Shown one piece after another: positions 28,461-35,876 of a stretch of DNA of 64,000 nt. Position 1 is the first letter of the stretch. The number at the start of each line of letters is the position of its first letter. This stretch comes from Massilia mucilaginosa (GTDB lineage: Bacteria > Pseudomonadota > Gammaproteobacteria > Burkholderiales > Burkholderiaceae_D), in assembly GCF_011682145.1 (NCBI RefSeq), contig NZ_WHJH01000024.1:1-64000 (forward strand), given 5' to 3'. The notes beneath the pieces were generated by a model. It did not search any database. It was not told the origin of the DNA and was given only the letters and a program-made list of their open reading frames with translations. The position numbers were made by a program, and so were the translations under genes.

Positions 28461-29638
28461 TCCGGAAGCTCCATTAGCATTGCAGTACGCTCATCGAACT
28501 CGTCTGACCAAACCGTCGCCAACCGCTCTTCAAAGGCTGCCTTTGCGTATAGTTGAGGCATAGTGGAGTCCCTGGCCCAACCAAAAAAACTGCGCATCTT
28601 CTGTAAGGCTTCTGGCATGGGGTCACCTTTAGACAAAAGTTGTTTCATCCTAATAACTGCTGCTGTATGCCTCAGGTCGTGTGGAGAAATACTGTGCATT
28701 CCTGTTCGGTCTTCAAGCATTTTTAGGGCTGTCTTAGATAAAGATCTACTGAGTAGTCTCAGGAAATAGTTCACACCTTCTGCTGAAAGCGGACGGTTTT
28801 TCGCACTACTCAGAAAGTAGGAATGATTTTGATTCCCTCTGTAGTTCTCAGCGTAAGCCATTAATGCTTGTGCTGTAGTGGCACTCACTGGAATTTGGCG
28901 TATAGAACTAACCGTTTTAATACTCGGCGTTGAATAACGACTATCGTCTTCCTGGGACGTCGCCTTTACATTTAACCAATATTGCACACCTTTCGCCGAA
29001 CGCTCGTGCTTAAGAAAATCGACGGGGAGAATCAATGTCTCACTACGGCGTAAGCCTTGATGAAGCAGGAGTAGGAAGGTGGCGTAAACTCGCCATTGAG
29101 TCGTAGGGTTGGGAAATGGGTTTTTCTCTGCACCAGGAACAACGTTGCTATACAGTTCTTCTAATACGGCAGCAGGTAGCGCGCGTACAAACGTTACGGT
29201 TTGGGGTTTCGGAGGACGAAGCTGCCCATATAGGCGCTCAAGTCGCTCCAAACGAACTGCGATATCAGCGAAGCGTGCGCCTGTCGCATCCGACCGAGCA
29301 AGTCGCTCTGAAATGTCTCGACAAAAATTCAGATTTGTGCGCCAACGTTCGCCAATTGAAGAACTCACTTTAGATACGTTTCGCAACGAAACAAAATATG
29401 ATTCCAAAAGATCCTCGATTTGTTCAAATTTCAGCGTGTTGAGGGCGTCGTCGAGATGGGTTGGAGGAAGCGTTGACTCAACATGTGCATAGAAATCATC
29501 GATGTGTAAGAGCCTTTTTTTCAAAGTTGCAGGTGCGAGCCCTGCACCTGCAAGCAGGCTCCACGCCGTCGACCAGAAGCGAGGCCAGCCAGTCTGGTCA
29601 GTCAGGACATAACCGAAGTGTTCGATTTTTCTTAACAT
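28457..29638 (-). CDS. Tyrosine recombinase (393 aa), first of the module
   Basis: This is a canonical-looking tyrosine recombinase with LLHQGLRRSETLILP (Arg I, near residue 196), SPHDLRHTAAVIRM (His-x-x-Arg, near 319), and FFGWARDSTMPQLYAKA with Tyr near residue 363. The N-terminal core-binding-like region spans residues 1-150. It heads the operon at the right end of the island, about 20 bases from a candidate crossover-like inverted repeat. TnpA of Tn554 has a similar place at the element end. Confidence 0.82.
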   Translation of the reverse strand: MLRKIEHFGYVLTDQTGWPRFWSTAWSLLAGAGLAPATLKKRLLHIDDFYAHVESTLPPTHLDDALNTLKFEQIEDLLESYFVSLRNVSKVSSSIGERWRTNLNFCRDISERLARSDATGARFADIAVRLERLERLYGQLRPPKPQTVTFVRALPAAVLEELYSNVVPGAEKNPFPNPTTQWRVYATFLLLLHQGLRRSETLILPVDFLKHERSAKGVQYWLNVKATSQEDDSRYSTPSIKTVSSIRQIPVSATTAQALMAYAENYRGNQNHSYFLSSAKNRPLSAEGVNYFLRLLSRSLSKTALKMLEDRTGMHSISPHDLRHTAAVIRMKQLLSKGDPMPEALQKMRSFFGWARDSTMPQLYAKAAFEERLATVWSDEFDERTAMLMELPE

Positions 29639-29659
29639 TCAATAGCTACGCCCAAAGTA

Positions 29660-29679
29660 CACAATATTTTCTAATTGTG
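29660..29679. repeat. Inverted repeat, candidate recombinase crossover site
   Basis: CACAAT - ATTTTCTA - ATTGTG: six-base arms around an eight-base spacer, 21 bases upstream of the first recombinase start. Arms flanking a 6-8 base spacer are typical of tyrosine-recombinase core sites. It could equally be an operator. No second copy was found. Confidence 0.35.
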
Positions 29680-29778
29680 CGCACAAGTTGTCCCGAAACG
29701 CAACACCATCTCAACTGCATCGCATTCGCATAATCAATATTATGTTAAATTAAGGGTGATGGAAACGTCATCGTCGGC

Positions 29779-29904
29779 TCATCTGTTCGATTGCTCGGCA
29801 GCGATCAGGGTCGGTGCGTTGACCTCAAAGAATGCGGATTTGCCATTGAAGACCGAGCCGACGGCGCGACCGTGCGCATCCGGCCCTTGGTTAGCCAGGC
29901 TCAT
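29779..29904 (-). CDS. Possible 41-residue protein or 3' remnant at the island edge
   Basis: An open minus-strand frame (MSLANQGPDAHGRAVGSVFN, ending EQSNR) has protein-like composition and continues upstream without a stop for another 17 codons. No family is recognised. It may be the tail of a core gene into whose 3' end the island inserted, or chance. Confidence 0.25.
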   Translation of the reverse strand: MSLANQGPDAHGRAVGSVFNGKSAFFEVNAPTLIAAEQSNR

Positions 29905-29980
29905 CAACAATCCAGCTTCCACGCGGCGTGTGTAGAATCCGGTGGGTGTGCCACGTCAGCGCTCAGGCAATCTGCCGCCC

Positions 29981-30364
29981 ATGGCGAACCCTGCCTCAAC
30001 AATGATCGATAGGATTCACGTGCCATTGCTGTTCTCGTACGGAAGCTTGCAACAAGAAGGTGTCCAGCTCGCCACATTTGGAAGACGCCTCGCCGGCAGC
30101 GCAGACGCACTGGTTGGCTTTGCGCAGGCAATCGTGCAAAGCGAGGACCCGGAGTTCGCCGCCACGAGCGGCAAGACGCACCACCCAATCGTCCGGTTTA
30201 GTGACAATGCAGAGGATCGGGTGCAAGGAACTGTATTCGAAGTTTCCGAGGCCGAGCTCGTGGACGCCGACGCGTATGAAGCCGATGCCTGCAAGCGGAT
30301 TGTGGCGACGTTAGCGTCAGGGGCGCAAGCATGGATCCTCTTGCCTACGCCTATTTTTCGCTGA
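29981..30364 (+). CDS. Gamma-glutamylcyclotransferase (AIG2-like) family protein
   Basis: About 127 residues with the family's LFSYGSLQQ loop near the N-terminus and a conserved acidic position in ELVDADAYEADA. The AIG2/GGCT fold releases 5-oxoproline from gamma-glutamyl peptides or amines; the substrate here is unknown. The start is uncertain: ATG 29981, ATG 30002 and GTG 29942 are in frame, and none has a strong ribosome site. The downstream zinc-knuckle gene follows after 17 bases. Confidence 0.75.
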   Translation: MANPASTMIDRIHVPLLFSYGSLQQEGVQLATFGRRLAGSADALVGFAQAIVQSEDPEFAATSGKTHHPIVRFSDNAEDRVQGTVFEVSEAELVDADAYEADACKRIVATLASGAQAWILLPTPIFR

Positions 30365-30381
30365 CGGATCCGAGATATTCG

Positions 30382-30768
30382 ATGAGAAAAATCGATGACA
30401 TTGTCAGTGCGGACAGCCGCTTTCGCGTCGCGTTTGTCAGGCGTGATGACGGCACCCATGGCTATGCTGGGTTCATCAATACAGAAACCGCAGCGAGCCC
30501 TGTATGGAAACTGGAGTCAAAAGCCACATCACGCTTTGAATCGCATGAAGTCGCGCTAAATGAAGCCAGGGGACGCCTGGCCTGGTTGAAGAAAGAAACG
30601 GACTGGCCGGCCAAAGACCGGGAACCGGTTGCGGCCATTGAATACACGCCAGGCTGGATGAAGTGTCCCTTCTGCGGCATCCGATTCTGCCTGCAGGACC
30701 TGGATCGATGGGGTGGCGGCCGTCATCTCACCTGCGGACAGAGAATCGTCAAACAGGCTCATGTTTGA
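30382..30768 (+). CDS. Hypothetical protein with a C-terminal zinc knuckle (128 aa)
   Basis: I chose ATG 30382 (MRKIDDIVSADSRF) rather than the upstream frame opening because the latter lies within the previous gene. Residues 1-90 form an alpha/beta region of no known family. Near residue 92 comes WMKCPFCGIRFC and later HLTCGQR, a possible four-ligand zinc site. It follows the gamma-glutamylcyclotransferase-like gene closely, so the two may be cotranscribed. The function is unknown. Confidence 0.55.
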   Translation: MRKIDDIVSADSRFRVAFVRRDDGTHGYAGFINTETAASPVWKLESKATSRFESHEVALNEARGRLAWLKKETDWPAKDREPVAAIEYTPGWMKCPFCGIRFCLQDLDRWGGGRHLTCGQRIVKQAHV

Positions 30769-30877
30769 TCGACCTTGTGTCCAGACAGAGCAAATCCCGG
30801 TAAAAGTCGATTCCGCGCTTTCAACGGCCGGGAGCAGTGGCAGACAGCCCGCCACCACTGTTCGCCCACGCGAAATC

Positions 30878-30910
30878 TAAATCGACAATATTTCGGGTAA
30901 TGTCGATTTA
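30878..30910. repeat. Ten-base perfect inverted repeat upstream of the HupE-like gene
   Basis: TAAATCGACA - 13 bases - TGTCGATTTA. It lies about 105 bases before the HupE/UreJ start and 110 bases after the preceding stop. It could be a regulator site or an RNA hairpin ending the upstream transcript. There is no T-run right after it. Confidence 0.5.
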
Positions 30911-31014
30911 AAGATTCAGGATGTTCAGCGATCCTGCATCGCCCAAAGCCAGCAATCACGCTGCAATCGGCGATAATCACGCTTCGTTTACCGGTCAACC
31001 AGGAGAAAACTGCA

Positions 31015-31716
31015 ATGTCGTTCAATGATCGGGCCAATCGCGCCCGTGCGTGCCTGCTCGGCATGGCGCTTTGCGTGCTAGCTACCGGCGCCCTTGCCCA
31101 TGGCGTTTCCGAGTCGGACCAGAGTTTCCTGCAAGGCGCCACCGGCGTGCATTTCCTGCCCTATCTGTACCTGGGCGCCAAGCACATGGTGACCGGCTAC
31201 GACCACCTGCTGTTCCTGTGCGGCGTGATCTTCTTCCTGTACCGGATGAAGGATATCGGCGTCTATGTCACCTTGTTCGCGCTCGGCCACAGCACCACCC
31301 TGCTGCTCGGCGTTCTCAACGGCTGGCATATCAACGCCTATCTGGTGGACGCCATTATCGGCCTGTCGATCGTGTACCGCGCCTTCGACAACCTGGGTGG
31401 TTTCAAGACCGTGGCCGGCGTGCAGCCGAACAAAAAGGCGGCTGTCCTGATTTTCGGCTTCTTCCACGGCCTGGGACTGGCCACGAAATTGCAGGACTTC
31501 TCGCTCTCGCCAGATGGCCTGGTCCCGAACATGATCGCCTTCAACCTAGGGGTCGAGCTCGGCCAGCTGCTCGCGCTCGGCATGATCCTGATCGTCATGC
31601 GCTACTGGCGCACCACCGCCAGCTTTGCGCGGCATGCCTTCACCAGCAACTTTGCGCTCATGAGCGCCGGTTTCGTCCTGGCCGGCTATCAATTCACCGG
31701 CTTTCTCAGTCAATAG
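31015..31716 (+). CDS. HupE/UreJ-family membrane protein
   Basis: This 233-residue protein has a signal peptide (ending near ALAHG), the family's histidine-containing GYDHLLFLCGVIFFL segment, FALGHSTTLLLG, and about six membrane spans. HupE/UreJ proteins are secondary permeases linked to nickel or other metal uptake; the metal here is not evident. The ribosome site AGGAG sits nine bases before ATG 31015. It is followed after eight bases by a membrane-anchored beta-rich protein, a pairing I believe recurs in beta-proteobacteria. Confidence 0.85.
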   Translation: MSFNDRANRARACLLGMALCVLATGALAHGVSESDQSFLQGATGVHFLPYLYLGAKHMVTGYDHLLFLCGVIFFLYRMKDIGVYVTLFALGHSTTLLLGVLNGWHINAYLVDAIIGLSIVYRAFDNLGGFKTVAGVQPNKKAAVLIFGFFHGLGLATKLQDFSLSPDGLVPNMIAFNLGVELGQLLALGMILIVMRYWRTTASFARHAFTSNFALMSAGFVLAGYQFTGFLSQ

Positions 31717-31724
31717 GAAACACC

Positions 31725-32354
31725 ATGTCTTTGCCACCATCGAACGCCGGCGTCGTCGCGCCGAAAAAGGAACTCTTGCGTGGCTGCCTGATCGCCGCGG
31801 CGGCCGCCGCCGTGCTGCTCGTCGTTGCCGTGTTGCCCGCCGAGTACGGAATCGATCCGACCGGCGCGGGCAAGGCGCTCGGATTGACCAAATTGCACAG
31901 TGCCGCCGCGCCTGCGGCCCTGCCGGCCAAGGCGGCCGCCACGCCGGTGCCGACGGCAAAAGGATCGACCGTATCCGCGCCGGGCGAAGTGCGCGGCATC
32001 ACCATCGCATCGAAGCAAACCGTCGCCTACCGCGCCGACACGCAGGAAATTACCCTGGCGCCCGGCAAGGGCGTGGAAGTGAAAACCCATCTGGCGAAAG
32101 GGTCTGCCCTGATGTTTTCGTGGAAGACGACCAAAGGCGAAGTACTTAACCACGATTTTCATGGCGAACCGGTCAACGCCAAGGGCGACGAATTCGAGAG
32201 CTTCATCCTGGAAGACGACGTCAGCCACTCCAGCGGCGTGCTGATTGCCCCGTTCACCGGCGTGCATGGCTGGTATTGGAAAAACCTGAACGATGAACCG
32301 GTCACCATGGTGCTGCAGGCCAGCGGCTATTACAGCGATATTTTCAAGAAGTAG
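31725..32354 (+). CDS. Membrane-anchored protein paired with HupE/UreJ (209 aa)
   Basis: A short cytoplasmic start leads to one membrane helix (LIAAAAAAVLLVVAVLPAEY, residues 21-40). An Ala/Pro-rich linker follows, then a beta-rich periplasmic domain with VLNHDFHGEP, SHSSGVLIAPFTGVHGWYW and YYSDIFKK. The histidines and aromatic residues suggest a cupredoxin-like or metal-binding fold, but I cannot assign it. ATG 31725 follows the HupE-like stop by eight bases with AGGAAAC before it, so the two genes form an operon. A frame extension upstream overlaps the HupE-like gene and is a shadow. Confidence 0.75.
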   Translation: MSLPPSNAGVVAPKKELLRGCLIAAAAAAVLLVVAVLPAEYGIDPTGAGKALGLTKLHSAAAPAALPAKAAATPVPTAKGSTVSAPGEVRGITIASKQTVAYRADTQEITLAPGKGVEVKTHLAKGSALMFSWKTTKGEVLNHDFHGEPVNAKGDEFESFILEDDVSHSSGVLIAPFTGVHGWYWKNLNDEPVTMVLQASGYYSDIFKK

Positions 32355-32383
32355 CTGGATGCGGACTGGCGCCGCAGCTTCCA

Positions 32384-32410
32384 CGGCGCGCCGGATGAAC
32401 AGGCGCGCCG
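32384..32410. terminator. Stem-loop between convergent genes
   Basis: CGGCGCGCC - nine bases - GGCGCGCCG forms a nine-pair GC stem between the stop at 32354 (plus) and the BON gene stop at 32420 (minus). It lacks a T-run. It may serve as a bidirectional transcription end. Confidence 0.45.
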
Positions 32411-32419
32411 CCCGGCGCG

Positions 32420-32743
32420 CTACTTCACGATCAGCGCGTTCTTGACTTCGCGCACGCCGTCGACACGCTTGGCCACATCGGTGGCGCGCCGCACGTTCTC
32501 GGGCGAATCGACGAAGCCGCTCAACTGCACGACCCCGCGAAAGGTCTCGACCTGGACCTCGCGTGCCTTGACGTCGGGGTCGCCCGCCAGCGCCGCCTTG
32601 ACGCGCGCGCTGATGGCGGTATCTTCGAGGACCACGCCGACGCTGCGGTCGGTCGGGTCGGACGCACAGCCTGCGAGCGACAGGGCGGCGGCAAGGAACA
32701 GGCTGCGGATGACAGTCGATGTGCTTGATCTGACAAGGTTCAT
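32420..32743 (-). CDS. BON-domain lipoprotein
   Basis: The start ATG 32743 gives a 107-residue protein with a lipoprotein signal (LFLAAALSLAGC, Cys near residue 27). A single BON domain follows (DTAISARVKAALAGDPDVKAREVQVETF, then VVQLSGFVDSPENV and GVREVKNALIV). BON proteins of the OsmY/DolP type bind phospholipid and protect the envelope under stress. A longer frame to 32929 runs beyond the natural signal peptide and is not preferred. It is cut off from the upstream pbpG by about 110 bases. Confidence 0.85.
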   Translation of the reverse strand: MNLVRSSTSTVIRSLFLAAALSLAGCASDPTDRSVGVVLEDTAISARVKAALAGDPDVKAREVQVETFRGVVQLSGFVDSPENVRRATDVAKRVDGVREVKNALIVK

Positions 32744-32852
32744 GGCGTTCTCCAGTTGAATGCGAATCGGCCCGAAATCACGGGCGACCAGGATTCGATC
32801 GTCAAAATCGCCATCGGTTCCTGCGTCCGGTAACGGAAGCCGCAACGCGTAC

Positions 32853-33839
32853 TCAACGCCGCGCTCGCACCAGCCAGGAGCGCACCTGGTTGGCGTCGCT
32901 GGCGCGCGAATACTTCCCGTGGGAGTCAAGAAAAACCATCACCACCGCGCGCCCTTGCACCCTCGCATGCAGCACCATGCAGCGCCCCGCTTCCGCTATG
33001 TAGCCGGTCTTCTGGGTGCCGATCCGCCAGCCCGGGCTGGCGATCAGGCGGTTCGAATTGCGGTAGCGCGTGGCCTGGCGGCCTTGCGCGATGGTATGGT
33101 CGGGATCGGTCGAATAGCGCCGGATCAGCGGCTGCCGCTGCGCCGCCATGACCAGCCTGGCCAGGTCCTCGGGCGTCGACACGTTCAGGCTCGACAAACC
33201 GGTCGGTTCGACGAAGCGGGTGCGCTGCATGCCCAGTTCGCGCGCCTTCGCGTTCATGGCCCGCACGAAGGCCGGCGTGCCGCCGGGATAATGGCGCCCC
33301 AGCGCCGAAGCCGCGCGGTTTTCCGAACTCATCAGCGCGATGTGCAGCATGGTCGAGCGCGCCAGCCGGGTGCCGACCCGCAGGCGCGAGGACGAATACT
33401 TGAGGCGGTCGACATCGGCGTCGCTCACGGTCAGCACCTCGTCGAGCGCCTGCCCTGCCCCGATCACCACCAGCGCGGTCATCAGTTTGGTGACCGAGGC
33501 GATCGGCATGACCGCGCCGGCATTCTTCTGGTACAGCACCTGGCGCGCGGCCGGATCGAGAATCAGCACCGCGCTCGACCTGAGCGCCGCCATCTTCGCC
33601 TGCTGCGGCGAATAGGCCCGATGACGCGCGGCGGGTGTGCGCCCGGGTGCGGCCTTGCGCTTCGCCAGCCTGGCCCCGGGCTTTGCCTTGAGCCGTGCCG
33701 CCGGCTTGACCTGGATATGGCGCGCCCCTTTTGCTACCGCGTGGGCGCCGGCCTTGCCGCCGCGCGCCAGCGCCGGCGCCCCCAGCACCGCCAGCACCAT
33801 GGCCGCCACGCCCAGCATGGCGGGAAGAGTGATTTTCAT
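32853..33839 (-). CDS. pbpG: D-alanyl-D-alanine endopeptidase (PBP7-like, peptidase S11)
   Basis: A signal peptide (residues 1-25) and an Ala/Lys/Arg-rich linker of about 70 residues precede the S11 catalytic domain. The active-site triad motifs are SVTK (SxxK), SEN (SxN) and KTG, in the right order. The family trims DD-crosslinks in peptidoglycan in the periplasm. It follows the histidine kinase gene by 46 bases on the same strand, so it may be read from the same message. The basic linker is longer than in E. coli PBP7. Confidence 0.88.
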   Translation of the reverse strand: MKITLPAMLGVAAMVLAVLGAPALARGGKAGAHAVAKGARHIQVKPAARLKAKPGARLAKRKAAPGRTPAARHRAYSPQQAKMAALRSSAVLILDPAARQVLYQKNAGAVMPIASVTKLMTALVVIGAGQALDEVLTVSDADVDRLKYSSSRLRVGTRLARSTMLHIALMSSENRAASALGRHYPGGTPAFVRAMNAKARELGMQRTRFVEPTGLSSLNVSTPEDLARLVMAAQRQPLIRRYSTDPDHTIAQGRQATRYRNSNRLIASPGWRIGTQKTGYIAEAGRCMVLHARVQGRAVVMVFLDSHGKYSRASDANQVRSWLVRARR

Positions 33840-33885
33840 GACATCGTCGACGGCCGCGCCGCCCCTGGTTGATCGACAAGCCGCT

Positions 33886-35235
33886 TCAACTGGCTAGCCG
33901 GAAGGTGACAAGGACACGCAGCCCCGTGTGCGGGGGGCGTGAATCGGACAGGGCGATCGTCGCCTGCATGCTGTCGGCGACGCTGCGGGTGATGGCCAGG
34001 CCCAGGCCGGAGCCGATTTCGCCATTGCCCAGTACCCGGTAAAAGGCGTCGAACACGCGCTCGCGTTCGCTGACGGCGATGCCGGGGCCGGTATCGTCCA
34101 CCTGCAGGATCAGCGCCCCGCCTTCGCGCCGCACCGCCAGGTCGACCCGGCCGCCGGGCGGGGTGTAGCGCACCGCATTGTCGAGCAGGTTCTTGACCAG
34201 TACCTTGAGGTCGACCAGGCGGGCCCGGACGTCGCCGTCGGCCTCGCCGATCAGGCCCAGGTCGATCTGTTTCGCTTCGGCGATCGGAACGATGTCTTCC
34301 AGTACCTCGCGGATGACGTGCGCGATCGCTACCCGGGCGGCGGCGTCGCGCGGCGCTTCCTGGGTGCGCGCCAGGGTCAGCAGCTGGTCGAGCAGGATGC
34401 GGGTGCGCTGCAGGCCGGCGCTCAGGGCGTCCAGGCGCGAGCGGGCTTCCTGCGGCATATTCGCCGCGCCCAGGCGCTCGGCCTGCAAGGACATGGCCGT
34501 CAGCGGCGAGCGCAGCTCGTGGGCGGCATCGGCGATGAAACGGCGCTGGGCCGCCAGCGAGCGCCCCATCCGCACCAGCAGCGCATTGATCGCCACCACG
34601 AACGGCCACACTTCCGACGGCAGGCCGGCGTGATCGAGGGGGCCGAGCTCGGCTTCGGTCCTGGCGCCGAGTTCGGCAGCGAGCGTCTCGAAGGGCTTGA
34701 ACATCTGTTTCAGCAGCACGCCCAGCAGCAACACCAGCAGCGGCACCAGTAGCAGGATCGGCGTCAAGGTGCGCAAGGCGCTGGCGCGGGCGGCGGCGTC
34801 GCGCACCGTGGTCTGCTGGCCGACCGCGACCCGCACGCCCCTGGCGTTGGTCTTGACGAACACGCGCCACTGTTCCTGACCGACGAACACGGTTTGCAAT
34901 CCATCCCTGAGCTGGCTGGAAAACAGCGGCGGGCGCGGCGCCGTGGCGGCCGGCGAGCCGTCGCCGGTGCGCAGGAAGCGCACCACCACGCGCGCATCGA
35001 AGTCGACGTCGCCGGCCTTTTCGCGCGCCAGCGGCGAGGCCGGCACGGCGTCGAGGCGGCTGATCAGGTAGCCGGTCTGGCGCAATTGCAGGTCCTGCAA
35101 GGTGTGCGCTTCCTCGGTCGCCCACCGGAACGAGATCGCCCCGGCCACGGCGGCGATGGCCACGATCGCCAGCGACAGCCAGAGCGACAGGCGCCAGCGC
35201 AGCGAGGCCCCTAGCGGCCCTTGGACACCATCCAT
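33886..35235 (-). CDS. Sensor histidine kinase (QseC/TctE-type)
   Basis: This 449-residue protein has two membrane helices (near residues 14-33 and 153-170) that flank a periplasmic sensor region of about 120 residues. The kinase core shows the H box FIADAAHELRSPL, N box LVKNLLDNAVRYTPPGG, G1 VDDTGPGI and G2 GSGLGLAI. It starts within the end of the response-regulator gene (25-base overlap). The signal is unknown; neighbouring cell-wall and transport genes hint at envelope stress. Confidence 0.9.
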   Translation of the reverse strand: MDGVQGPLGASLRWRLSLWLSLAIVAIAAVAGAISFRWATEEAHTLQDLQLRQTGYLISRLDAVPASPLAREKAGDVDFDARVVVRFLRTGDGSPAATAPRPPLFSSQLRDGLQTVFVGQEQWRVFVKTNARGVRVAVGQQTTVRDAAARASALRTLTPILLLVPLLVLLLGVLLKQMFKPFETLAAELGARTEAELGPLDHAGLPSEVWPFVVAINALLVRMGRSLAAQRRFIADAAHELRSPLTAMSLQAERLGAANMPQEARSRLDALSAGLQRTRILLDQLLTLARTQEAPRDAAARVAIAHVIREVLEDIVPIAEAKQIDLGLIGEADGDVRARLVDLKVLVKNLLDNAVRYTPPGGRVDLAVRREGGALILQVDDTGPGIAVSERERVFDAFYRVLGNGEIGSGLGLAITRSVADSMQATIALSDSRPPHTGLRVLVTFRLAS

Positions 35236-35876
35236 CCGACTCCCCTCACATTCTTGATGACGTCGGCGCCGAGCTTCTTGCGCAGGCTGTGGATCAAAAA
35301 CTCGACCGCGTTGCTTTCCACCTCTTCGTTCCAGCCGTACAGCCGGTTTTCGAGTTCGCTGCGCGACAAGATCGCGCCCGGGCGCAGCAGCAGCGATTGC
35401 AGCAGCGAGAATTCGCGCGCCGTCAGGCGCACTTCAAGGTCGCCGGCCTGCGCTTCGTGGGTGGCCGGGTCCAGCGTCACGATCCCGTTCGACAGATTCG
35501 GGCCGACCGCCTGTTCCTTGCGCCGGGTCAGCGCGCGCATGCGCGCCAGCAGTTCGCGCATGGCGAAGGGCTTGACCAGGTAGTCGTCGGCGCCGCTGTC
35601 GAGCCCGGCCACGCGGTCGTCGGTGGCGTCGCGCGCGGTCAGCACCAGCACCGGCACATCGTTTTTGGCCTGGCGGATCGCGCGCAGCACGTCCATGCCA
35701 TCCTTTTTGGGCAAGCCCAGGTCGAGCAGCACGAGCGAGTAGCCCAGGCCGGTGGCGATGCTGGTCAGCGCGGCCTGGCCGTCGCACACCCAGTCGACCG
35801 CATAGCTGGCGTCGCGCAGTTCCTGCTGCACCACATTGCCGATCATCGGGTCGTCTTCGACCAGCAACACCCTCAT
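35211..35876 (-). CDS. OmpR-family response regulator
   Basis: I place the start at ATG 35876 (MRVLLVEDDPMIGNVV); an upstream frame extension to 36869 is a shadow of the ligase gene. The receiver domain has the acidic pair EDD, phospho-acceptor Asp in YSLVLLDLGLPKKDG near residue 51, and Lys in YLVKPFAMREL. The C-terminal winged helix follows (VRLTAREFSLLQSL, then VEFLIHSLRKKLG and VRGVGWM). It overlaps the YbdK-like stop by four bases and pairs with the kinase downstream. Confidence 0.92.
   Translation of the reverse strand: MRVLLVEDDPMIGNVVQQELRDASYAVDWVCDGQAALTSIATGLGYSLVLLDLGLPKKDGMDVLRAIRQAKNDVPVLVLTARDATDDRVAGLDSGADDYLVKPFAMRELLARMRALTRRKEQAVGPNLSNGIVTLDPATHEAQAGDLEVRLTAREFSLLQSLLLRPGAILSRSELENRLYGWNEEVESNAVEFLIHSLRKKLGADVIKNVRGVGWMVSKGR

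Larger units (their letters stand above)
128..29760. mobile_element. Accessory/defence island (approximate limits)
   Basis: The stretch is richer in A and T than the sequence after 30 kb. It carries IS66 and IS4 remnants, a DISARM-type defence array, a small Xre cassette and, at its right end, four tandem tyrosine-recombinase-module genes. Flanking genes from 29.98 kb onward look like core genome. The left limit is only the end of an IS66 element inside a broken gene, so the island may extend beyond the window. The limits are inferred; no att direct repeat was confirmed. Confidence 0.5.
29639..29980. other. Island right boundary region, 342 bases
   Basis: The first 110 bases are AT-rich and hold the inverted repeat at 29660-29679. 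The rest returns to high GC. The only possible gene is a short minus-strand frame at 29779-29904. This region should contain the promoter of the recombinase operon and the junction with core sequence. I cannot place the exact junction. Confidence 0.45.

Noticed and set aside
24644-29638. Naming the recombinase module as a Gamma-Mobile-Trio or RIT element
   Set aside because: The gene number and sizes do not clearly match from sequence alone. Tn554-like is used only as the closest comparison.
825-30911. 11-base direct repeat TGTCGATTTAA at 825-835 and 30901-30911, as possible island attachment sites
   Set aside because: Eleven bases is short enough to repeat by chance many times in 64 kb, the flanks do not match, and the right copy lies beyond two core-like genes.
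31050-31724. N-terminal extension of the HupE-paired anchor protein
   Set aside because: Arg/Pro-rich shadow of the HupE/UreJ gene; the true start is ATG 31725.
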